Shown here in pieces: positions 1 to 11,193 of a stretch of 64,000 nt of DNA (position 1 is the stretch's first letter; every line of letters begins with the position of its first letter). The DNA comes from Brachycybe producta. Taxonomy: Eukaryota > Arthropoda > Diplopoda > Playtdesmida > Andrognathidae. The translations under genes and the position numbers were made by a program. The notes beneath the pieces are model-generated. The model saw only the letters and a program-made list of their open reading frames with translations. It searched no databases and was not told the DNA's origin. The stretch lies in the NCBI GenBank assembly GCA_036925085.1, contig JAUPFP010000042.1:347501-411500 (forward strand), given 5' to 3'.

Positions 1-45
1 TTGAGTTATTAAAAGTTAAAAAGTTGTGTACGTATTACAAGTTAG

Positions 46-624
46 AGGGAAAATTTTCAAAGATAATAACACCTTCGCTGTTAATAGTAGCATAAACAAA
101 TCCTGGTATGGTGCATATCTGCATCATGCAAAGCAATAAGATAAAATTTAAAATTCTAAAAATTTAAAAATTTAAAAATCTTAAAAGAAATACCGGCCAC
201 AGTTTTTTTACCATAATTTATTGCAGATTTGGTAGTAAATTCATTTATGGTAAGAACTGCTGTATAACTGTCAACATAATTATTGCCACTTGAACAATAT
301 TTAAGTACAAAACAATTAATAATGTTTATTCTTACTTATTAGATAAATAAAGAGAACATAGCACTTGGAAGCATCGTCATTCATTTGGTCGAAAACGTGA
401 TAAACGCAATTGTTCGCCTGTGCTTTATTTCTTGAAACTTTATAAAGCAATTGAAGTCTTCCGGACAACTTTGATAGGTTGACCCTACAAAATGTTTACA
501 TTGTTTTTACAAATGTATATAAAAAAGGTATTAGATTATTTGTATGTAAACTTACCACTTTATTATACGTGACTGTAGTCATTGCACGTGAAGTTAAAGA
601 ATTACAAGTGGGATTCTGTCCAAT
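46..624 (-). pseudogene. Copy A: decaying member of the secreted Cys family
   Basis: Four exon-like blocks read leftwards. 556-624 encodes IGQNPTCNSL...TYNKV and ends at a GTAAGT donor. About 358-468 encodes the LSGRLQLLYK strand and NNCVYHV. 212-288 encodes GNNYVDSYTAVLTINEF and ends at GTAAAA in phase 1. About 46-102 encodes GFVYATINSEGVIIFENFPS. Order, phases and motifs match intact copies C, E and H. Signs of decay: a stop lies directly upstream of the first block and no signal peptide was found; the exon 2 donor does not keep the usual phase 2; the exon 4 Cys is replaced. The last exon would lie before base 1. The signal peptide could sit in an upstream exon I missed, but a pseudogene is more likely. 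Confidence 0.55.
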
Positions 625-669
625 CTACAATCTGGTACAAAAAGTAATTATTAAAAAGATTACTTAAAC

Positions 670-1290
670 ACTAGAATCGCTTGGTTTCAGTGCAAAGTAA
701 AAAGTTTTCTTGAAGAGAAATTAATATAATGGGCAAGTCTACAGTATAAATTGACTAAAATGTAGTAGATGATAAAAATCAAATGTTTTTTTCTCCATAT
801 ATATCGGGGATAGACTAATGACTTTACAACTCATGTGTGCTTAAACAATATTGAATATCAAAAAATATAAATAATTTAGGAATTGTGTGGAAGACCATAT
901 TTTGTAAACAATCCGTCATTAATTTCACCCTCACATATTCATAAGAATATTATTTAAACATGTTAAAAATACTAATGTGCCATACTAATCAATCAAACTT
1001 TGATCAAATAGTACCAGTTATTAATAAATGTTTAGCTTACTAATGATTGGTTATGTCAGTAAATTGCTGAAAAACAACGACTGAAACAAAAACTGAACCT
1101 TCCACGTTACTTCAATTGAAAATGATCAGTTTTTAAGTTTTTTTATGCAATTAACATTTCACAAAAAATAGTTCTGTCAAGCCACAATAACTTAAAAAAT
1201 TAAACTACTCAAAATGCTGATGGTAGCAATGTTTATTTCAAATTCTATTTATTACAACGTGTAGGCATTATACCTCAATAAATGGTTGTG
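670..1290. other. AT-rich intergenic stretch, no gene seen
   Basis: No supported gene. Bases 870-1100 resemble 5860-6060 (both contain TTTGTAAACAAT and a TAAATTGCTGAAAAA stretch followed by CTGAA), so this is a diverged direct repeat, perhaps old duplicated flank of the gene family. Confidence 0.5.
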
Positions 1291-1295
1291 TTTTC

Positions 1296-1425
1296 ATCTT
1301 GTTTTATGACTTGTTGCAGTGTGGACAATTGTGGCAGTGATATACAATCGAATGTAGCCATCTGTATGTGTGATAAGGCCTTGAAACGTATTGGATATCA
1401 TGCTGTCACAAAGTATGAACACTAA
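1296..1425 (+). pseudogene. Copy B: lone last-exon relic
   Basis: Reads SVDNCGSDIQSNVAICMCDKALKR... to a stop, matching the last-exon signature C-x(3)-N-C-G-x-D/T-V-Q of copies D, E, L and M. No other exon of a plus-strand gene was found before it, and no clean phase-1 splice acceptor leads into it. It is an orphan exon left by a rearrangement or deletion. Confidence 0.5.
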
Positions 1426-1429
1426 ACAG

Positions 1430-2203
1430 AGTTTGTGTGCCTGGCAATACATGCAGTTATTGTTTTCGATTACTTGATACTTGCATACTATTATTTTCTA
1501 TTACTATTGCGAGCTTTTACAGCTCTTTCGACTTATGGCGCACATTAGGCGCAGCCTACTGTATATAACGGCTCTGCAGCCTTAACGTGGAGGCTAGCAA
1601 CTACTAATCGAAATAATAACCATAAACTTCATACTGATTTGTCACATTAAAATACTAGTATAAATTAAAAAAAATATGTTAATATATGGAATACATTTTT
1701 ATGAAAGTAGGTTAGTACACATTGGAATTATGCGAAGGTGGTGACATTGTTACTGTCATTGTTATAATGGATGTCGACTGGATGAAAACAAATATTCACA
1801 AAACACACAATTTCTCTTTCTCTTTTCCAGGAATTTTCTTTCAAATGGTTTTATTTACCTAATGTGATAGATATGATAGTTTGCTAATCTGTTGTGGCAT
1901 TTGTTTAAGGGAATGCCAAGTAAAGGACCCAGTTACTTAATATTTGCCATAGTACAAAGTATATATATACAAGTGCCAAATTTTGGCGTTTATTCAGTTT
2001 GGTGTTTGTTCAATTTCCTGAAATTCTTCGGAAATGTTTATTTGCTTATGTGAAACAGTCGAGAAAAATCAAATAAGATGCTATATGGAGAAAAAAATTA
2101 CCCACGGACCTATGTGAGCATAGATGCATTATATGAAAACTGATTTGTGCAAAATGTGTTATTAGTGTTTTGATATTTCAAATAAATCGTTGCAATCATA
2201 GAG
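1430..2203. other. Upstream region of copy C
   Basis: AT-rich with no coding signal. At 1980-2022 it carries a single unit (TTTGGCGTTTATTCAGTTTGG) of the minisatellite that builds the element at 41321-41924, so that repeat is dispersed. Possible TATA-like runs lie at 1965-1972, but no promoter can be fixed. Confidence 0.4.
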
Positions 2204-3919
2204 ATGTCGCGAGTAATTTATTTAGCAATTGCTTCTGTCTTATGTTGTTTTTTCTTTTTGGAGGCAGATGACTCTTCTGAATGCTTACCTGTCTGTGCAG
2301 TCACTGCCGAACAGTATGAGAAAGTGGTATGTTTAAAAATAAATTGAAGTTTGTAAAAGAAATTATATTTTGGTACATTTTTCCATTTTCATGTTCTTAA
2401 TTACTGCCAGTATGTAGGTACACTTAAAATGCTTTATTACCTCAGTGGTACTGATAGTAATTTTGGTCTCAGCTGTGTTTTTAGTATTTATTACAGTCTG
2501 GATAGCGATACCGTGTCTGCAAAAGAGACCGATTTTGGACAACGGTAAAGATCAACAAACGCATGCATTTTGGATATTTACAAACATGTTTATATGTTAT
2601 ATGTGTATTTTTAGTGGTACCATTCCATATTCAAGTAATGATACCGTGATACTAACCATAAATGGACTCACTTATCAAAATGATATAGACACTAGTAAGT
2701 AATTAGTAATTATCATAGTGTATTGATAATAGACAAAATTTTATTAACCTAAAGATTTAATTATTCTTGTTAATTTTTTTTTGTTTTGCATTGTTTAGAC
2801 ACAGTTTATTATGAAACTGGATCTATTACCAAATGTGGTTTAGTTATCATTCGATCTTGCACTACAAGTGGTAAGTGACAAATTATGATATTATAGGTTA
2901 CCTAAATGGTAAACTGTAAACTCTTTCAACTCAGCAACGAGATTTGGTAAACATTAACAAATGGATATATTAATAATTGCTGCAAGATTTCAGATAAAAA
3001 ATTATGTATAAAAATAGCATTCTGGAGAATATTTTCAAATAACACTAAACATTCTGATTGAGTGACATGTATTGTAATAATGTTTGCAATAAATTTACAA
3101 CACGTAAGTTAAAATTACCCTGATGAGGACTACATTTTACAGCAAGATGGGACATCCCACTATCCCATACAAGAAGAGTTACCCAGAATTACCTAGAGCT
3201 ACATGGAGGTAGGTGGTCACAGTGACCATTTGTCATATTAAGTTTAAATTCATTTTCTCCAGTATGCTAATTTTAGACTTATACATGTTTTTTAATTTTT
3301 TTGATGTGCCCCAACTCTCAATCGCATAAGGTTTGAATTGTTGAATTTATTAAACTTTGAATTAAGTCTAGATTTTTTTTCTGGCCACCCGATATATAGC
3401 ACAGTTTTTTTAAACCCCAGTAATATATTTTTTATTCCTATGTTCTGAAAACTGTTTTAAACAAATGAATTGTTTCAAAACTAGAAGTGTAAATGAAATT
3501 AAAACATGTAACGATATTTTCATCTTGAAAACCAATTTTCTGGGCTATATGATAAAAACCAAAATTGGCTTTTCGATGACTTTTGTCTCAGATTAAAGTT
3601 TAAGTGCCTTAATAAGCTTCTATTTTGTTTAAAGACGGCCACATGAAAATTTCTTAACTTAGTTTCTGAAAAATTTAAAAATTTCTCCTGAAAGTTGCTT
3701 ATGCAAAAAGTGGTATATTATTATTTGTTTACATCGAAATGACTGCTTACAAAAATTCTTAATTATTTAGTGATTATTGTCGCATGCAAAGTGGACAACT
3801 GTGGCAGGAACGTTTTGAAGAGCGCCGAGAAAACAGCATCCTATTTGGCCAAAGTAAATCATTATTACCTTAACACAGTCGATAATACAGATTGTTTGGA
3901 CACTCCAGTTTCTATTTAG
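2204..3919 (+). CDS. Copy C: intact secreted Cys-family gene, 5 exons, 185 aa
   Basis: Exons 2204-2326, 2411-2544, 2615-2694, 2799-2870 and 3771-3919; every junction is GT-AG and phases run 0, 2, 1, 1. The start is the ATG that opens a signal peptide (MSRVIYLAIASVLCCFFFLE); the mature protein then begins with an ECLPVCAV box. Exon 2 gives YVGTLKMLYYLSG, exon 3 DTVILTINGLTYQ, exon 4 VYYETGSITKCG and SC, and exon 5 VACKVDNCGRNV with a late DC. Eight Cys remain after the signal peptide, suggesting four disulphides. It is closest to copy E (same MSR start, same C-L-P-x-C box). Secretion is a solid inference. The molecular function is unknown; the strand order is calycin-like, but no diagnostic motif is present. 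Confidence 0.85.
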
Positions 3920-4650
3920 TAGCTTAACTGATACTAACTTATTATTAGCATTATGACTACGTGATTACATAAAATTTCATAATGTATTGTTATATTTGTG
4001 TATTAATAAATTACAACAATGAAACATTTTTTCATGAGCAAAAATAATAAGCCTTATAGAACAAAAGCAAGCAAATTACATTAGGCTCATACTGTGCATT
4101 TAATGTTTTGCTCAGAAATGATAGAAATGTTTTTACCATCATCAATATTTGCTTACTTAGACTAGTTTATAAATGAGAGACAATTGAATATGAAATATCA
4201 CATTCGACCAACAAGGAATTATTACTAAGCCTGCTGCAATGTAGGTGCTGAATATATAAACAGCAAGCAGCAAAACAGTAACATAAAGCAAAAAACAACG
4301 TGACTTGCTTTCTGCTGTGTTGCATAGAGCAGTGTTGTTCTAATTTGCATCTGGCCTTATGCTGCACCGCACCTATTCAACTTCCTCCACCATGGAAATC
4401 TAAAAAAGTGGAAAAGAAACCCTTGTTTAGAACTTTTATTTACATCCTAATTATCAAATATGTTTTATATCGATCTAAAAAGTGATCCTCTTTTCGCAGT
4501 GGCTTGCAGTACACACCATTCGGTTACCGCTCCCAGTAAGAACTATGAATGGTGTACACCCCAAGAATAATATATAAGGAGGATATCTCACTCCACCCCC
4601 TGTGAAAAAGTTGAACAGATTTATAGGAAAAAAAATTGATTAAAATTGGT
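3920..4650. other. Intergenic, short inverted repeat only
   Basis: No gene. An imperfect inverted repeat (ACACCATTC ... GAATGGTGT) lies at 4513-4558, possibly a small foldback element. The rest is AT-rich sequence without recognised features. Confidence 0.4.
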
Positions 4651-4654
4651 TATT

Positions 4655-4815
4655 TTATGACGATTTGATGCTGGGCAGAAGGCTCTGGAAATAGCAGTTT
4701 AAGCTTTTGGTTTGGCTCCAGCAACAGTAAGAACTATTTGAGATTGCGACTAAAATAAGATAAAAGAAGCTGCTAAGGCGATAAAGACAACTTGCACTGA
4801 TGATGATGCATGATA
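4655..4815 (+). pseudogene. Tigger/pogo-type transposase DNA-binding fragment
   Basis: One frame reads GQKALEIAV then AFGLAPATVRTI, then NKIKEAAKAIKTT, with stop codons in between. This is the helix-turn-helix pattern at the N-terminus of pogo/Tigger (CENP-B-like) transposases, where the second helix is followed by STVRTI...KIKEAAK. Only this domain is left; no DDE region or TIRs were found nearby. It is an old DNA-transposon scrap. Confidence 0.55.
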
Positions 4816-5045
4816 TAAATTGCCACTTGGAAATTTATATGAACACAAAAAAGAAAGTCATTCAGCAAACTTTTAGATAAATATTTTAAAGGTGTCTCAG
4901 GGTAAAAAAAATAACCCAGAATCTAACCAAAGTAGCTCCTCATAAAATATATTATATATAATGGACAAAATTATAAAAAAATGTTTTTTCTCTATTTATA
5001 TAAATTCTGTGTTTTACTTTATAATTCAAAAGGTCACATGGGGTT

Positions 5046-5700
5046 GTAATTGTGTTTTTTACATGTATATTACATGTATATTATGACTCCACCCACACAT
5101 GTGTCGCCCCACACACATGTGTGAGTAACTTCACATTTCTTTGCCACCCTGATGGATGGAACTCCCTGTGCCCAGGTGGCCCTCGAAATGTTGCGGGCAA
5201 TTTCTCATGGCCCGCGACACATGTAAAATCAATTACAAGGAGAAAATTATGATTTTCACTAGTTTTCTCAGGGCTCGTGACAGGTAATAATTCAGAAAAT
5301 ATTCCCCGAAACTATTTGCATAATTCTTGGGGTCAATCATTGGACAGTTTGACATGCGATTGAGCCCTGGTTGACAGTGGCCCCTCCCAAGGGTCAAAAG
5401 AAATAAAACTGGTAATTAAGGTGAGCACGAGGTCAGTCTAGTTCCTATGAACAGGTGTGGTGGTCCACTGATGAGACTTAAACACGGTTTCGGACCAACT
5501 TTAACACAGTTTCAAGACACTGTTACAATGTTTGAGACTTTGTGTATTTGTTTGTCACTTTGTGTTCTTTTTGGACTTGGAATAAACTCTGTGCAAGAGT
5601 TGGTGTTTATACAGTGTAGAACAGCTATCATACTATGTAATCAGTTTCAAATATAAAGAGTTATATTTTTAACCGTGTCATGTCAGTTATTTTATCGAAG
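5046..5700 (+). other. Moderately GC-rich repeat-like segment, possible solo LTR
   Basis: Composition changes sharply from its AT-rich surroundings, and an AATAAA signal sits at 5580-5585, as in the R region of an LTR. I could not fix TG...CA ends or a target duplication, so the class is uncertain. The short open frames here have no family resemblance. Confidence 0.25.
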
Positions 5701-6352
5701 GAAAAATCATCAGTTGGGCCGTGGTCACACAGACTATAACAAAGAACAGAAAAACAAACAGAAACTGCCTGGATTTTCTTACCGAGGTCAAGGCAAGTCA
5801 CAAATTGAAAAGGGTAGCACTATTTTTATAACTTAGGTGTGAATAAACATATGCCGCACGTCAAAAAATACTAACAATCTCGGAAGGTATATGGAGGATC
5901 ATACTTTGTAAACAATTCACGCTCAAATATGCTTGCATATACTGTATGTTTGTTCCATATATTCTATTTGTTCAACATGTTTTAATGAATGGTAATGTCA
6001 ATAAATTGCTGAAAAATAAACACTGAAATGAGACCTGAATAGCTAGTGTTATCCCAACAATGCATTTGAGCAAATGTGCTTTAAAATAATAATGTGTAAC
6101 TAGAATAATTCACTCTTTGTATGCAGTTAAAATTATATGTATAAGCAGCAGCAGCAGTAAACTTCAAATTAGACACTGGGTTATGATGCATTATGGGTAG
6201 TGCATCATCACATCATGCTGGTATTATGTTTCTTGTTGAAGTATTTAGTGATTTCAATGCTCGTACTGAATAAAAAGCACATTAGTTTCTTGTATTTATA
6301 CATTTTTATTGTCACGGGCTGTCAGCCTTTTGCCAAATAAATAACTATTAAT
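5701..6352. other. Intergenic, contains diverged copy of the 870-1100 block
   Basis: Bases 5860-6060 are a diverged direct repeat of 870-1100. A short CAG-type run lies near 6145. No gene was seen. Confidence 0.4.
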
Positions 6353-6356
6353 TTAA

Positions 6357-8067
6357 AGAGCCTAGATATAGTGTTTATTTCAAAATTTCTCCGAATGTAG
6401 GCGCTGCGATCGTTGTTGACTGAAAAACGGTTTTTTGAAGTTTTTTCTCCTGGTTCAAAGTGTGACGTGACTGGCCCTTTGGCGCCGCCGGTTCTCGAAC
6501 TTCGTTGCCGTCGTTCCGTTTGAATCGGTGGTGCCGGGGTCGACTCTGTTGTCGACTGCTGCGGGCCAGCCTCTATTGTATCTCTGGGGGTTGGATTCAC
6601 CGGGCGCGACATTTACTTGCCTTGCCTGGTACGGCCCACAAAAAGACCGTCTTTCCTAGGGATCTTTGGATATAGGGCGTGACGCTGCCGAAGGTACTCT
6701 AGTCCTTTTCGTTGGATTGCTGGAGGCTCCAGGCAGAGGGACTCAGGCTGTGTCTGAGTGCCTTCTGCTGGATACTCCTCTATTTTAGGAGTACAGAAAC
6801 CCAATATAGTTCAAATACACAACACTTACACAGGTTTATGTATAATAATATATGTCTCTTTACTAGCTCTCTTTGTTACATTCTTGTTAAAACTCTTTAC
6901 ATTATTATTTCACTCTAAGTCAGGCTTAACTCTCTAGAACTGACTGTCTTACTCAGTGTCTAAACTCTGACTGTCTCACACTCAAGTCTCAAGCTCACTG
7001 GTCGGGTCTCCTGGGAGGGGCAACTGTCACCTCAGGGCTTAATGATTGACCAACTGGGCCAATCATTGCCCTGGGCCGGGGATACTAAATCATAAGAAGA
7101 AATATTTTTGGGACTTATTCCCAATTTTCTCACGGTCGGACTTGGTTCCACGAATTCTCTAGAATTCGGGCCACCCAAGTCCGAACATCTGTGCACCAAG
7201 GGGTGCCATACTGTCAAGACTGAATTTTTGACTTGAGTGTTTCACCTTCTGTTTCTACAGGGTGTCACACAAGTCGCATAATAATTAACAGAAAAATAAT
7301 TTCGCGTGCTAATCTTATAAAAAGAAAACATGGTGATGCCAATAGATTAATGCACGTGCTAATTTTTGTGTGATTGTTCTAAGTCATTTTTAATGGGAGT
7401 TCTTTAATTGTTTGTGGGACGGTTTTTTGCTCCTATGGGACTTAACATGGAGTTAAAAAAACGTAAGATTTTAAATGTTATTTAAAAAGAAAAAGCCCTT
7501 TTAAAATTTAGAAAAAGGAATAATCCTGAAGGCAATAAACACGTGTAAGTACGTGCTAATTTTTCTGATTGCTCTAAATCATTTTTAATGAGAGTTCTCT
7601 TAAATTTTATTGGACGGTGTTTTAGTTATATGAGACTTTACATGGAATTAAAAAAACGTACGATTTTAAACGTTATTAAAAATAGGACCTTTTCAAAATT
7701 TATAAAAAGGAAACATCGTGAAGCCAATACATGAATGTATGTGCTAATTATTTTGTTATTGTTCTAAATCGTTTTTAACGAGAGTTTTTCAAATGTTTGT
7801 GGGACGGTTTTGGGGCCAATGGGATTTAACATGGGGTTAAAAAAACGAACGACTTTGAACCTTGTTTAAAATTAGAAGGACCTTTTCAAAAATTATATAA
7901 ATCGAGCACGTGAAGAACAATACTTTTTATTGCATTTTGAGCTTGACTGTATTTTAATTGAGCGATTGTGAAGCGATTTCTTGCAGTTTTAGTAACACCA
8001 TATAAGAACACTCATTTGTCTCGTTGTCGTCTGCTCAAAACAACAAGATGGACGTGAATCTAGGCTC
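6357..8067. mobile_element. TTAA-flanked TIR element with three ~210-bp internal units
   Basis: Bounded by TTAA at 6353-6356 and 8068-8071. The left end reads AGAGCCTAGATA and the right end TCTAGGCTC, so the termini are inverted. TTAA duplication is the hallmark of piggyBac-type integration, but no transposase is encoded. After a nested LTR is removed, the body holds about three tandem units of roughly 210 bp (7310-7915) that share GTGCTAAT, GGGACGGTTTT and TTAACATGGAGTT. The element at 57313-57923 has one such unit and the same GTAGGCGCT near its left end. A left-end fragment recurs at 53627-53715 and a right-end fragment near 16262. Confidence 0.65.
6461..7269 (+). mobile_element. Solo LTR nested in the TTAA element
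   Basis: Starts TGTGACGTGACTGG and ends GGTGTCACA. It is related along its length to 36348-37160 and 22856-23729 (shared CCCACAAAAAGACC, GAGGGGCAACTGTCACC, CCAATCATTGCCCTGGG). Flanking tetramers AAAG and CAAG nearly match as a target duplication. It is a single LTR without an internal region, so a fossil left by LTR-LTR recombination, younger than the host element at 6357-8067. Confidence 0.6.
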
Positions 8068-8239
8068 TTAATAAAAATCGTCAATTTGTTTGATTTAATT
8101 TAAGTAATGGCCATAAATTAAATAGTTTGTAAACTTCTTTCTAATTCTACCAACAATCATCAATAGGTTATAACAACATTTGTTAAATACATATTATTAA
8201 TACCCTTGTATATTGTTATATGATAATCACTTTTAACAC

Positions 8240-8395
8240 GAAAATGTCCTAAATGTCCTTTTAGGGTAAGTAGTTTTAGGGCAAATTTCCCTTTAAGATA
8301 AATGGTCTTAGGGCAAATGTCCGTTTAGAGCAAGTGCATTTAGGGCAATCAGCTCTTTAGCTAGGGCAATTGGCATTAGGGCAAATGGCTTTAAG
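8240..8395 (+). repeat. Short diverged TTTAGGGCAAAT minisatellite
   Basis: About eight diverged units around TTTAGGGCAAATGTCC. Same family as the long array at 9364-10725 and the short pieces at 11725-11830 and 42225-42310, in forward orientation. Confidence 0.7.
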
Positions 8396-8498
8396 GGCTG
8401 TGTTGGGAGCTATATCCCAATTTATAAATAGTGTATACTATACCCATAAAGTGGTCATTTTGTGCTTATAGGATATGCAGCCTAACCACTTGCATTGA

Positions 8499-8927
8499 CT
8501 AGTTGTTTAGCTCTACAGTTGATGCATTCGATTGTACATCGTTCCCGCAATTGTCCAGATTACATAAAATGTAATTCCTGATAAAAATAAAGAATAATTG
8601 AATATTATTATTTTCAAAGTTGAATTATTAACAGTTTAAATGTTATGTCGTACCATCACTTAGAGAGCAAAATACATATTAATGACACCTTCACCGTTGT
8701 TCACTAGCATGCACTACCATTGCGCTTCACTACAAGAAATAAAGCTTGGCGAATCTACACCATACAAAGCAATAACAAATAATAATTATCTTGAAAACAC
8801 GTACAGGCCAGTGGCCACAGTCGTTTACCAGAGTCTATAAAAGATTCGTCCAGATTATCGTAAGAACTTCAGTATGATTTTCATCATTGCCATTGCCACT
8901 TGAACTACATTTAAGCACGAAACAATT
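8499..8927 (-). pseudogene. Copy D: 3' half of a family gene, cut by a Helitron-like element
   Basis: Three blocks on the minus strand: 8818-8895 (TEVLTI, then a one-base shift before an LDESFIDS-like end), about 8665-8700 (NNGEGVIN) and 8499-8578 (NYILCNLDNCGNDVQSNAS... to a stop). Exons 1 and 2 are missing; the homology stops at about 8927, where the repeated element of 8928-11193 begins. It is closest to copies A and B. The shifts and the shortened C-terminus make this a dead copy. Confidence 0.6.
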
Positions 8928-9363
8928 ATATATATAATATCCCAGGTCTGTGTATCTGTCTGTCTGTCTTTCTGTCTGAAATAACGCTGTACAACCATTG
9001 AAGCACATCGGAATTTATATAAATTTAAATAAATGAAGAAATGAACAGCTTTTTTTTTTCTCAAGGTCAACTATATGTTGCACCCTTCCCATCCAAGAAC
9101 CCCATGATATTAAATTGGAGAGGGGGAAAGGTTGGATGGAAAGTGTAGAAGGGGGGGGGGGGGGGGGGCGAGAGAGAAACGTGGAGGGAGGAAAAGTGGG
9201 AGGGGGTGACTGAAATTGAAATGAAATTAGTAAAAAAAAAAAAAAACGACGCGCATGCGCACATCAGAGAAAATGAAAAACACATTTTCTATTTCAAATA
9301 TAAAAAGGGGAGGGGATAATAGTAGCAAAATTAAACTACAGTTTATCACAGGCAATTGTGCCA

Positions 9364-10725
9364 TAAAAACAATTAACCCTAATGGAACATTTTCCTTAAA
9401 ACCATTTACCCTAAAACCATTTACCCTAATAGAACATTTGCCCTAAAACCATTTGCCCTAAAACTATTTGCCCTCAAAGAACACTTGCCCTAAAACCATT
9501 TACCCTAAAACTATTTACTCTAATAGAACATTTGCTCTAAAACAACTTGCCCTAAAACCACTTGCCCTTAAAAACATTTGCCCTAAAACTATTTGCCCTC
9601 AAAGAACATATGCCCTAAAACCAATTACTGTATATTTAGACTACTCATTAGGGGAACATCTCCTTAGGGCAAATGTCCCTTTAGGGCAAATGTCCCTTTA
9701 GGGCAAATGTCCCTTTAGGGCAAATGTCTTTTTAGGGCAAATGTCCCTTTAGGGCAAATGTCCCTTTAGGGCAAATGTCTCTTTAGGGCAAATGTCTTTA
9801 GGGCAAATGTCTTTTTAGGGCAAATGTCTTTTTAGGGCAAATGTCTTTTTAGGGCAAATGTCTTTTTAGGGCAAATGTCTTTTTAGGGCAAATGTCTTCT
9901 TAGGGCAAATGTCTTTTTAGGGCAAATGTCTTTTTAGGGCAAATGTCTTTTTAGGGCAAATGTCTTTTTACGGCAAATGTCTTTTTAGGGCAAATGTCTT
10001 TTTAGGGCAAATGTCTTTTTAGGGCAAATGTCTTTTTAGGGCAATATCTCCCTTTAGGGCAATATCTCCCTTTAGGGCAATATCTCCCTTTAGGGCAATA
10101 TCTCCCTTTAGGGCAATATCTCCCTTTAGGGCAATATCTCCCTTTAGGGCAATATCTCCCTTTAGGGCAATATCTCCCTTTAGGGCAATATCTCCCTTTA
10201 GGGCAATATCTCCCTTTAGGGCAAATGTCTCTTTAGGGCAATATCTCCCTTTAGGGCAATATCTCCCTTTAGGGCAATATCTCCCTTTAGGTAAATATCT
10301 CCCTTTAGGGCAATATCTCCCTTTAGGGCAATATCTCCCTTTAGGGCAATATCTCCCTTTAGGGCAATATCTCCCTTTAGGGCAATATCTCCCTTTAGGG
10401 CAAATGTCCCTTTAGGGCAAATGTCCCTTTAGGGCAAATGTCCCTTTAGGGCAATATCTCCCTTTAGGGCAATATCTCCCTTTAGGGCAAATGTCCCTTT
10501 AGGGCAAATGTCCCTTTAGGGCAAATGTCCCTTTAGGGCAAATGTCCCTTTAGGGCAAATCTCCCTTTAGGGCAATATCTCCCTTTAGGGCAATATCTCC
10601 CTTTAGGGCAATATCTCCCTTTAGGGCAATATCTCCCTTTAGGGCAAATGTCCCTTTAGGGCAATATCTCCCTTTAGGGCAAATGTTTCTTTAGGGCAAA
10701 TGTTTCTTTAGGGTAAATTGTTTTA
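9364..10725. repeat. Head-to-head TTTAGGGCAAAT minisatellite array
   Basis: From 9364 to 9640 the units read as the complement (TTGCCCTAAAACCAT). From 9655 to 10725 they read forward, in two alternating types: about 16 bp (TTTAGGGCAAATGTCC) and 18 bp (TTTAGGGCAATATCTCCC). Type blocks are homogenised in runs, with single switches. Each unit contains TTAGGG. The outer edges are also inverted (CAATTAACCCT on the left, AGGGTAAATTG on the right), so the whole array behaves as one inverted module inside the Helitron-like element. Confidence 0.85.
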
Positions 10726-10849
10726 GGACAAAAACTTAATCAGATTGAAATTTAAATGAACTCCTTTTTTCTCATAGTTAGCTTTATGTTGCACTTTCCC
10801 GATCCAAGAATCCAAACAATAGTAAGGACAGGCAAGTAAAGACAGTAAA

Positions 10850-11049
10850 ATACAGTCGTTTTCCCCGCCTTTTTATGAGGGCCAGCAACTTTTAATTATT
10901 TTGTTATGTCGTCTGATGTCACATGCCCCGTTCTTTTCAATTTTGAATTGGTTGTTATTTGGTCTGACGTCACATGCCCCGTTCTTTTCAATTTCCAATT
11001 GGTTGATATTTGGTCTGACAGTCATAAAGGGGCGGGGCACACGACTGTA
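10850..11049. mobile_element. Foldback MITE (GTCTGACGTCA family)
   Basis: Left end TACAGTCGTTTTCCCCGCC and right end GGCGGGGCACACGACTGTA pair as inverted repeats. The body has two tandem copies of an ATTGGTT...TTTGGTCTGACGTCACATGCCCCG motif shared with 34626-34831, 35341-35484 and 43686-43898. It is non-coding. Confidence 0.65.
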
Positions 11050-11193
11050 TCTCCCTGTCTTCACATACCTATAACAATATTAAGGTGCTTATAAAAAACA
11101 CAAGTGGTCAAGGCGAATTGCTTCATGACAACCGGACAGTCACACAAAAAGAAACTAGATGCTCCCGTCATTTATGACGGGTTACCCCACTAG

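Larger units (their letters stand above)
8928..11193 (+). mobile_element. Helitron-like non-autonomous element carrying a minisatellite
   Basis: The left end reads TATATATAATATCCCAGG; the right end is a hairpin (CCCGTCA-TT-TATGACGGG type, 11164-11181) followed after eight bases by CTAG and then T. Hairpin plus CTAG|T is the classical Helitron 3' terminus, with insertion between A and T. The same two ends bracket the compact 369-bp copy at 35524-35892. This copy is enlarged by the inverted TTTAGGGCAAAT array (9364-10725) and a foldback MITE (10850-11049). No Rep/helicase is present, so mobility would depend on proteins supplied elsewhere. Confidence 0.55.

Noticed and set aside
479-667. Plus-strand 62-codon open frame
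   Set aside because: It overlaps, antisense, the exon of copy A at 556-624, which has family motifs and a good donor.
9149-9170. G-run as a possible G-quadruplex regulatory site
   Set aside because: It lies in the GA-rich body of the Helitron-like element and is not near any gene start; the run length may also be a sequencing or assembly artefact.
9468-10725. CRISPR-like regular repeats
   Set aside because: Units are contiguous 16-18-bp minisatellite repeats without unique spacers, in eukaryotic sequence.
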